Assembly: GCA_022451235.1 (NCBI GenBank)
Contig: JAKUOA010000003.1
Coordinates: forward strand, 15,283 to 52,911
Length of the DNA: 37,629 bases
Reading direction: 5' to 3'
Source: Candidatus Thalassarchaeum sp.
Lineage (GTDB): Archaea; Thermoplasmatota; Poseidoniia; Poseidoniales; Thalassarchaeaceae
A program made the position numbers and the translations under genes. The notes beneath the pieces were generated by a model that ran no database searches, was not told the DNA's origin, and saw nothing but the letters and a program-made list of their open reading frames with translations. Positions 32,223 through 37,629 of this stretch are shown here, piece after piece (position 1 is the first letter of the stretch; each line of letters starts with the position of its first letter).

Positions 32223-32897
32223 ATGCGAGCGTTGGAGTTTCTTCGACCTGCGAAGAATGTTCCAACTACTTGGTGGAGTGCTGAGGACCCGTGGACGCTA
32301 AAGCCACGTATTTCTACGACCATTTTACTAATCATCGGTCTGATAATTTTTGGAGCGGGGGATGCAGTCCTCATCTCTGCCAGACTAGGAAATACTCCAT
32401 GGACAGTTTTAGCAGAAGGCATTGCAAAAAATCTAGATTTATCGATAGGAAAGGCAACATTCTTGGTTAGTTTCTTAGTATTGTTAATTTGGATTCCTTT
32501 GAAAGAAAAACCGGGAATTGGAACTATATTGAATGCTATTTTAATTGCCGCTACCATCGAGATTATGCTACCAATTTTACCTACTCCACAGATTTTCGCT
32601 ATGCAAATACTTCAAGTTCTTACAGGCATAATTTTGGTCGCAATTGGAAGCGGTCTATACCTAACCGCAAATCTAGGACCAGGTCCAAGAGATGGAACAA
32701 TGACTGGGCTAACTAAAGTGACTGGAATCCCTATAGGAAGAGTTCGAAGTGGCATAGAAATTTTTGTTATAGCGATTGGTTGGATTTTAGGTGGAAAGTT
32801 CGGTATCGGCACTATTCTATTTGCGATTCTTATTGGCCCGTGTGTTGCAATCTGTCTGAATTTGGCTGGAAGGCTCGGCAAGCCAAGCGATGACTGA
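32223..32897 (+). CDS. YczE/YitT-like integral membrane protein
   Basis: A 224-residue protein with about five or six hydrophobic helices. The segments ARLGNTPWTVLAEGIAKN, TANLGPGPRDGTMTGLTKVT and IPIGRVRSGIEIFVI are the repeated L-G-x-x-P-x-D/T type motifs of the YczE/COG2364 family. The function of that family is not established; some members lie near transporters or antibiotic genes. It lies 51 bases after moxR and 26 before parA on the same strand, so it may be cotranscribed with either. Confidence 0.75.
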   Translation: MRALEFLRPAKNVPTTWWSAEDPWTLKPRISTTILLIIGLIIFGAGDAVLISARLGNTPWTVLAEGIAKNLDLSIGKATFLVSFLVLLIWIPLKEKPGIGTILNAILIAATIEIMLPILPTPQIFAMQILQVLTGIILVAIGSGLYLTANLGPGPRDGTMTGLTKVTGIPIGRVRSGIEIFVIAIGWILGGKFGIGTILFAILIGPCVAICLNLAGRLGKPSDD

Positions 32898-32923
32898 TAG
32901 GCCGAAGGGCCAAGCCGAGCCGT

Positions 32924-33832
32924 ATGTCTGGACCAGTGGTGATTGCAGTTGTCAATCACAAAGGAGGGTGTGGTAAGACTACAACCGCAGTCAACCTAGG
33001 TGCTGCTCTAGCTATGGGTAACGAGGAATACGGAATTAAATCCCACAAAATTCTGATGATTGATCTTGACCCAAAAGGCAACATCGCCACCACTTTTGGA
33101 GTGGATAAGAAATCGCTTGGAGCTACGATGAATGAGTTATTCAAGGCAGGAATCGACGGCCCTGAAGTCAAAATAGAGGAATGTATCATTGGACCAAAGC
33201 AACTTTCAAAGTCGATGAGGGAAGCATTTGCTAGACAAAATCCAGAACGGAAAAGAGGCCCTCCGAAGGGATTGGAAATAGACAATCTCTGGTTGCTACC
33301 AGCGGATTTAGATTTGGCTGGAATTGAGATAGATTTAGCAACTAGAATCGGTCGAGAAAATCGTTTACAGAGAGCGATTCAAGGCGCAGTGGGCCATTTT
33401 GATGTCGTAATCATTGACACCCCCGCTTCACTAGGATTGCTAACAGTAAACGCATTAGTGGCATCAAATTGGGTATTAATTCCAGTGCAGGCCGAATTCT
33501 ATGCTTTGGAAAATATGAGCCAATTGATGAATACTGTAAGCAATGTACAACAGGCTGTGAATCCTAACCTAAGATTATTCGGAATTACACTGACGATGGT
33601 TCAGAGGAGTAAATTGTCAGGAACTGTTGCAGAACAGGCTCGCAAACATTTCGGAGATAGATTATTCGACACCGAAATCCCACGACTTGTAGCAATCGCC
33701 GAATCTCCTCTGGATGGAGCACCCATCGTTATCGGTCAAAAGCCAAACAAGTCAAATCCAGGAAGCGTGGCTTACTGGGAGTTGGCACAAGAGGTAAGCA
33801 AACGGATTGGTCGTATTCACAACTCACGTTGA
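32924..33832 (+). CDS. parA: ParA/Soj-type partition ATPase
   Basis: A 302-residue deviant-Walker-A ATPase. VVNHKGGCGKTTTAVNLGAA holds the KGGxGKTT motif with the signature first Lys, MIDLDPKGNIATTFG is the switch segment (Lys replaces the usual Gln), VVIIDTPASLGLLTVNAL is Walker B, and VLIPVQAEFYALENMSQL follows. ParA proteins dimerise on DNA with ATP and move chromosomes, plasmids or other cargo. No ParB-like HTH protein is adjacent. The convergent gene 30 bases away encodes a long coiled coil. An insert of about 30 charged residues (QNPERKRGPPKG region) lies before the mid-domain. Chromosome or protein positioning are both possible. Confidence 0.93.
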   Translation: MSGPVVIAVVNHKGGCGKTTTAVNLGAALAMGNEEYGIKSHKILMIDLDPKGNIATTFGVDKKSLGATMNELFKAGIDGPEVKIEECIIGPKQLSKSMREAFARQNPERKRGPPKGLEIDNLWLLPADLDLAGIEIDLATRIGRENRLQRAIQGAVGHFDVVIIDTPASLGLLTVNALVASNWVLIPVQAEFYALENMSQLMNTVSNVQQAVNPNLRLFGITLTMVQRSKLSGTVAEQARKHFGDRLFDTEIPRLVAIAESPLDGAPIVIGQKPNKSNPGSVAYWELAQEVSKRIGRIHNSR

Positions 33833-33862
33833 AGATTATTGCTGACTTGATATCAATACCGG

Positions 33863-34963
33863 TCAGTTACCGTTGGACCTTTCCAAAGTACTTTGACGCG
33901 CCTCGACGAGTATTGACTCCCACTTCACCTTCAATTCAGATTCAAGGGCCTTCAACATCTCGTTGATTTCTTTCTTTGAGAGTTCTTGACGCTTGGCGAA
34001 TTGTTTCTCCAATTTCTCAAATAATTCCTTCTCCCGCTCTTTTCGCGTCTCAGCCAACTTTTGCTCCATTTCGACCTCTTTCTCTAAGGCCATCTCTTGG
34101 CGCTTGAGTAACAGTGCTGCTTCCATTGTCTCTCTCTCGGCTGCAAACCAGCGGTCTAACTCCGCTAGAAGACCTGCTTCAGCCTCTTCTTCCAGCGATT
34201 TAAGTCTGACATCAACATCGGCAATCATACCCTTTTCCAGAGACTTAGTTTCGCTAGCAAGTTGCTTTTCGAGTTCTTTCTCTCGCTCCTTTCTAGTCTT
34301 TGCTAATCTGTCTCGCATTGCAATTTCTTGCTCGAGTCGATATGATTCAACCTGACGATGAACCTTTGATTCAGATGCTTCTCTAAGGTCCATCTCAACC
34401 CGACGCTCCATCCTTTCCATATCTTGAGTCGCCTCTAATTCTAGTCGGTCGTTGAGGAATGCCTTACGTCGCTCAAATTCGGTTTCCATCTCTCGCTTCA
34501 AGCGTTCTCGAAGTTTTCCAGTGTGTTCCTCTATTCGTCGGTCACGCTCTAAATCTAATTGTTCACGAAGTCGATTTTCTTCACGACGGAGTCTGTGTAG
34601 CATTTCTTCTCTAAGAAGTCGCTCTTCTCGCTCAAGAGCCTCGGTTTCGAGACGCTCCATCTCGACTTCGAGTTCTGCCCTCATATCGGCTTCGATCCGA
34701 TGTAATTCCTCTTCAAACAGGATATCATTGGCCTTGCGAAGAGCTCCTCGCATTCCTTCGACCCTTTCGCCCATTTCCGCAACTCGCCTTCTGCGCTCCC
34801 TTCGCATTGCTGAGCGTAACTTGCTTTCATCGTCCAAACGATCTCGAGCGCGGCCCAGTGTATCTATTGCAGAGGCCGCGGAACGAACGTGAGCTTCTCT
34901 GAGAGCTGCTAATTCATCAACGCCTTCGGCGTCATTATCGGCTGGAGACTTGCTCTCGCTCAA
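33863..34963 (-). CDS. Long coiled-coil protein with internal repeat
   Basis: A 366-residue protein, nearly all charged alpha-helix (Glu, Arg, Lys, Leu heptads) from about residue 50 to 355, with no membrane helix or signal peptide. LAKTRKEREKELEKQL (220-235) recurs as LAETRKEREKELFEKL (303-318), 83 residues on, which suggests internal duplication. Such proteins usually are structural or scaffolding elements. An SMC-like ATPase head is absent. The start is TTG at 34963; upstream ATGs are out of frame. It is convergent with ParA and follows the zinc-ribbon gene on the same strand. A role with ParA in cell organisation is inference from position. Confidence 0.75.
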   Translation of the reverse strand: MSESKSPADNDAEGVDELAALREAHVRSAASAIDTLGRARDRLDDESKLRSAMRRERRRRVAEMGERVEGMRGALRKANDILFEEELHRIEADMRAELEVEMERLETEALEREERLLREEMLHRLRREENRLREQLDLERDRRIEEHTGKLRERLKREMETEFERRKAFLNDRLELEATQDMERMERRVEMDLREASESKVHRQVESYRLEQEIAMRDRLAKTRKEREKELEKQLASETKSLEKGMIADVDVRLKSLEEEAEAGLLAELDRWFAAERETMEAALLLKRQEMALEKEVEMEQKLAETRKEREKELFEKLEKQFAKRQELSKKEINEMLKALESELKVKWESILVEARQSTLERSNGN

Positions 34964-34987
34964 CTTCCCATCCCCATTTGGACGGTA

Positions 34988-35018
34988 TCTGACCCCTATT
35001 TGAGAGCGCAGGGTCAGA
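34988..35018 (-). promoter_or_regulatory. Inverted repeat around the TATA-like box of the coiled-coil gene
   Basis: TCTGACCC (34988-34995) and GGGTCAGA (35011-35018) are exact 8-base inverted arms with a 15-base spacer. Read on the minus strand, the spacer contains CTCAAATAG, a weak TATA-like stretch about 35 bases before the TTG start. It could be a repressor operator or, in RNA, a hairpin in the leader. Confidence 0.45.
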
Positions 35019-35020
35019 AT

Positions 35021-35033
35021 CAGCCGTAGGCTG
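35021..35033 (-). terminator. Small hairpin after the zinc-ribbon gene
   Basis: CAGCC-GTA-GGCTG, a perfect 5-base stem, lies about 35 bases after the stop of the zinc-ribbon gene on the minus strand and directly before the larger inverted repeat. It may separate the two transcripts. Confidence 0.3.
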
Positions 35034-35068
35034 TAATTTCACTAGACTTTAGGAAATTGCCAGTTAGA

Positions 35069-35458
35069 TCAGAAAGTGACGTTAAATCCTGTCTCACAGG
35101 CCGGGCAGGTAAGTTGTCTCTTTCCTGGTTTTGGCCGAATACGAAGTGTTCGGTCACATCCGGGACATTCTATCTCTACCTTGACTACTTTCTCTGTCAG
35201 AGTGAAACCTCCCGAACAGGCGCCGCAGGTCAGTTCGATTGGACGTTCATCAGTACCAGCGACTAGGATTATGTTACAATGAGGACAGGGTACCTTCTCT
35301 TCGGTTAGAGCGTCAGTTGTCGGCTGGTGGCTTACCTTGCATATAGCACCACAAATCTCACATTCAATCTCGCCGAGTCCTGGTGGCAACATATGCTCGC
35401 AGTGAGGGCATTCGGCGAGTGGAGGAGCGTGTTTAGACTCAATCTCGACCGGGTCCAT
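35069..35458 (-). CDS. Triple zinc-ribbon protein
   Basis: A 129-residue protein built of three C-x-x-C pairs of pairs: C17/C20 with C33/C36, C58/C61 with C78/C81, and C98/C101 with C118/C121. Each matches a zinc ribbon (C-P-H/G-C then C-x-x-C). The third is followed by GFNVTF at the C-terminus. No other domain is present. Zinc ribbons of this size bind RNA, DNA or protein. A strong GGAGGG (minus strand, 35472-35467) precedes the ATG. It starts 28 bases after the stop of the metal ATPase gene, so cotranscription is likely and a link to metal handling is possible. Confidence 0.8.
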   Translation of the reverse strand: MDPVEIESKHAPPLAECPHCEHMLPPGLGEIECEICGAICKVSHQPTTDALTEEKVPCPHCNIILVAGTDERPIELTCGACSGGFTLTEKVVKVEIECPGCDRTLRIRPKPGKRQLTCPACETGFNVTF

Positions 35459-35485
35459 TATTCCATCCCTCCAAGTTTCGGTTAA

Positions 35486-37629
35486 TCAAGCGGTCGATGG
35501 TGGGCTTCCCTCACCACCCGAAAACAGCACCCCAAAGGCCTCGCGAATATCACGAAGCAAATCTTTGCCTAGGTCGAGTAAAACCCCAATTCTTCTGCCA
35601 CCCGAGCCGGACACAAACATTCCATTGAATATGATAAGAAACACACTGGCTTCGTGAATCGCTATTCCTGCCGCGATACTATTGTTGATTCCGACTAGAG
35701 TAGTAATGATTAGCACTATAGTAACCAATACTGATATTGCAATATTGGCGTTGACTACACGTCGAGTTCTTTTGGAGAGTTCGAGGAGATTAGATAGTGC
35801 TCGAGGATCTTCTCCGGGAATAAGGACATCTGCAGCGTCCAAATTTACCTGTTCTCCGCTTCCCACAGCTACTCCAATATCTGCAGCAGCAAGCGCTCCA
35901 GAATCATTGAATCCATCTCCTGCCATTAGGGTACGACTCAGTTTTGCTCGCTCTGCAACCCATGATGCCTTACCTTTAGGATCGACATTACCTCGACAAA
36001 TTTCGGGATTTATTCCAAGGCTTTCTGCAAAGGCTTCAACCGATGCTTGTTCATCACCACTAAGTATCTCAACGCTGATTCCCTGTTGCTGTAATTTCTC
36101 TACCATTTCGTGAACCCCCTCGCGGGCGTCATCATGGGCGAAGGTGAAGGCTGCAACTGCTTCACCGTCAATTGCTAATACACTGGCTCCATAGCCAGCA
36201 TGACGGCTATCTGCAAGAGCAGAATCGATTTCGTATGGTATGGTGATTCCTTCAGACATTAGCCAATCAGCTCGACCAAGAATTACGGGTAATCCACGCA
36301 TAGAACCTCGAATCCCAGCATCACCATCTTCGATACCGGTAATCTGTGTAATCGCCTTACTACGCGCTGATGCCGCTTCGATTATTGTAGTCGCGTAAGG
36401 GTGATTGCTTCTCTGCTCAAGTCCAGCGGCAATTCGTAGAGCACTCTCTTCTGTCTCATCACCTGTGACTGCGATTGAAACCAATCTAGGTCGGCCGCTG
36501 GTAAGGGTTCCTGTCTTGTCGAGTAGGGCTAATTCAATACCAGCTGCTGCCTCTATTACATCTCCACCACGCGCGACTAATCCTATTGCTGAAGCACTAG
36601 ATAGAGCGGTAGCGTGTGGAACCGGAGCCGCTAGAAGAAGTGCACATGGACATGATACGACCCAGAGAACTAGCATACCCACTATATCTCCAGATATCAC
36701 TCCATAAATTGCCGAACCGACCAATACAAGTGGCACCCAAATCGCTGTGAATCTCTCGATTATTGTTTGAGTGCGTGTGGGTTGTTCTCGATATTTTCTA
36801 ACCAATTCAATTAGGTCTGCTAAACGAGTATCTCGGCCGGTCGCTTCCGCCTTAACATGCAGAGGACCACGTGTTATTGTCAGACCCGCCTCAACAAATG
36901 AGCCGGGGCTTACCGATACCGGCATTGGTTCTCCAGTCATTGGAGTTCTGTCGATTGCTCCTGTTCCATCGACTACGATTCCATCAACTGGAATCACCTC
37001 GCCAGATCGTATCTCGACTATATCGCCTGGTTGCAAGGCGGTGATCGGGGTCCACTCATCGTTATACGAATTGTCGATATGTTGACCTTCTGCTACTAAT
37101 CTAGCTCGGCTTGGAAGCCTATCCAGACCTCCTTGCATTGCTTCTCTAGCACGTACTAGGGCGCTATCTTCTAGATGTCCTGCAAGAGCGATTAATCCCG
37201 TGACAAGCAATGCCTCTGGCCATTCCTTGAGATATAGGGCCCCAATAACGGCTAGAGATGTTAGAACTTGGAATCCTAATACTTGATTTTGGATGCTGGC
37301 GATTGCGGCTTTGAACATGGGCATTCCAGAGAATAGAATACCCAAACCTGTGACTCCTGCGGCAACCCACCAATGTAGCTCTAGGAGTTCTATTGCGAAT
37401 ACAGCGAACAATAATGGAATCGTCATAACGGCACCAATCAATTGGACCTGATCAGGGCGCAATCGCTTGTTTTTCGACTCTACAAGGGTGTATTCCCCAA
37501 GTAATCTTCGTAGACCTTCTTCTGTCATTTCTGAAACTTTTAACGAATCTGTTGGAATTCGTTGTATTTCGATTCGACCATCATCAAGACTGGAATTCAA
37601 AATCCCTGGAATATCAAGCAAGGCATTTC
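35486..37629 (-). CDS. P1B-type heavy-metal ATPase (5' end cut by window)
   Basis: A metal-exporting P-type ATPase in the membrane. SCPCAL (the CPC metal site), DKTGTLT (phosphorylated Asp), the SNHP motif, MTGEP and MAGDGFNDSGALAAADIGVAVG are present, and about eight helices fit the class. The frame is open to the right edge. The visible start LLDIPGILNSSLDDGRIEIQ looks like the second half of an HMA metal-binding domain, so the GMTCxxC part must lie outside the window; a TTG at 37621 is not the true start. CPC suggests Cu, Ag, Zn or Cd. The last helices carry HEASVFLIIFNGM, a variant of the HEGxT-type motif of zinc/cobalt pumps, so the metal is open. Followed by the zinc-ribbon gene. Confidence 0.92.
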   Translation of the reverse strand, partial: NALLDIPGILNSSLDDGRIEIQRIPTDSLKVSEMTEEGLRRLLGEYTLVESKNKRLRPDQVQLIGAVMTIPLLFAVFAIELLELHWWVAAGVTGLGILFSGMPMFKAAIASIQNQVLGFQVLTSLAVIGALYLKEWPEALLVTGLIALAGHLEDSALVRAREAMQGGLDRLPSRARLVAEGQHIDNSYNDEWTPITALQPGDIVEIRSGEVIPVDGIVVDGTGAIDRTPMTGEPMPVSVSPGSFVEAGLTITRGPLHVKAEATGRDTRLADLIELVRKYREQPTRTQTIIERFTAIWVPLVLVGSAIYGVISGDIVGMLVLWVVSCPCALLLAAPVPHATALSSASAIGLVARGGDVIEAAAGIELALLDKTGTLTSGRPRLVSIAVTGDETEESALRIAAGLEQRSNHPYATTIIEAASARSKAITQITGIEDGDAGIRGSMRGLPVILGRADWLMSEGITIPYEIDSALADSRHAGYGASVLAIDGEAVAAFTFAHDDAREGVHEMVEKLQQQGISVEILSGDEQASVEAFAESLGINPEICRGNVDPKGKASWVAERAKLSRTLMAGDGFNDSGALAAADIGVAVGSGEQVNLDAADVLIPGEDPRALSNLLELSKRTRRVVNANIAISVLVTIVLIITTLVGINNSIAAGIAIHEASVFLIIFNGMFVSGSGGRRIGVLLDLGKDLLRDIREAFGVLFSGGEGSPPSTA

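Noticed and set aside
34220-34330. Possible DNA repeat array in the coiled-coil gene
   Set aside because: The repeated peptide at residues 220-235 and 303-318 is not matched by a clean DNA repeat, so it is protein-level duplication or convergence, not a tandem array.
33993-34892. Plus-strand Ser/Arg-rich frames of 120 and 146 codons
   Set aside because: They come from the repeated Glu/Arg/Leu codons of the coiled-coil gene on the other strand.
1-37629. CRISPR array, insertion sequence, integrase or prophage
   Set aside because: No regularly spaced repeats, transposase, recombinase or phage structural gene was recognised on either strand.

Overview
The window looks like a fragment of a marine Thermoplasmatota archaeon, most likely Marine Group II (Candidatus Poseidoniales). 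The translation genes are archaeal (uS2, L7Ae, S28e, L24e, aIF5B, deoxyhypusine synthase), and they sit beside bacterial-type genes common in that group (UvrB, CcmF, cold-shock protein, DUF2237, S15 peptidase, an Hc1-like protein). Several starts have a TATA-like box 20-40 bases upstream, as expected for archaeal, often leaderless, transcripts. Others have a clear GGAGG or GAGGTG ribosome site. The assignment rests on protein resemblance and gene content only.

Layout. 1-1201 (-) is the N-terminal part of a secreted repeat protein cut by the left edge. 1318-3384 (+) is a fused beta-oxidation enzyme. 3381-3568 (-) holds two tiny overlapping reading frames. 3684-6780 (+) is a regulator-rich block: an HxlR-type factor, a membrane-anchored tandem winged-helix protein, a two-helix membrane protein and a double-HTH protein. 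6777-14063 (-) runs, in transcription order, geranylgeranyl reductase, CcmF, long-type FKBP isomerase, a lipoprotein, uS2, Dus and DUF2237. 14133-20629 (+) holds a UbiD decarboxylase, a UbiA prenyltransferase, UvrB, deoxyhypusine synthase and a 58-residue Hc1-like chromatin protein. 20654-22905 (-) is a degenerate epimerase-like protein after a class III aminotransferase. A 323-base AT-rich regulatory region precedes a PRC-barrel protein (+), then tRNA-Ile(GAU) (-), PRPP synthetase and a conserved hypothetical. 25615-31105 is the archaeal L7Ae-S28e-L24e...NDK-aIF5B cluster, split by csp and an oppositely oriented membrane-anchored S15 peptidase. 31188-33832 (+) carries MoxR, a YczE-like membrane protein and ParA. 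33863-37629 (-) carries a P1B metal ATPase (5' end cut by the window), a triple zinc-ribbon protein and a long coiled-coil protein.

How the genes may work together. The reductase, UbiD and UbiA genes form a divergent group that fits menaquinone-type quinone synthesis with a reduced prenyl tail. CcmF next to it fits cytochrome c maturation for the same respiratory chain. Dus, uS2, deoxyhypusine synthase and the L7Ae-aIF5B group are translation functions. ParA, the coiled-coil protein and the PRC-barrel protein are candidates for cell organisation. No CRISPR array, insertion sequence, integrase or prophage gene was seen.

The signals most worth following are: an Hc1-like small protein in an archaeon; an L24e lacking three of its four zinc ligands; inverted repeats that bracket TATA-like boxes at two promoters; a predicted membrane-tethered DNA-binding protein paired with a membrane protein; a CcmF frame with no standard start codon at its conserved N-terminus; and the overlapping mini-frames at 3381-3568.
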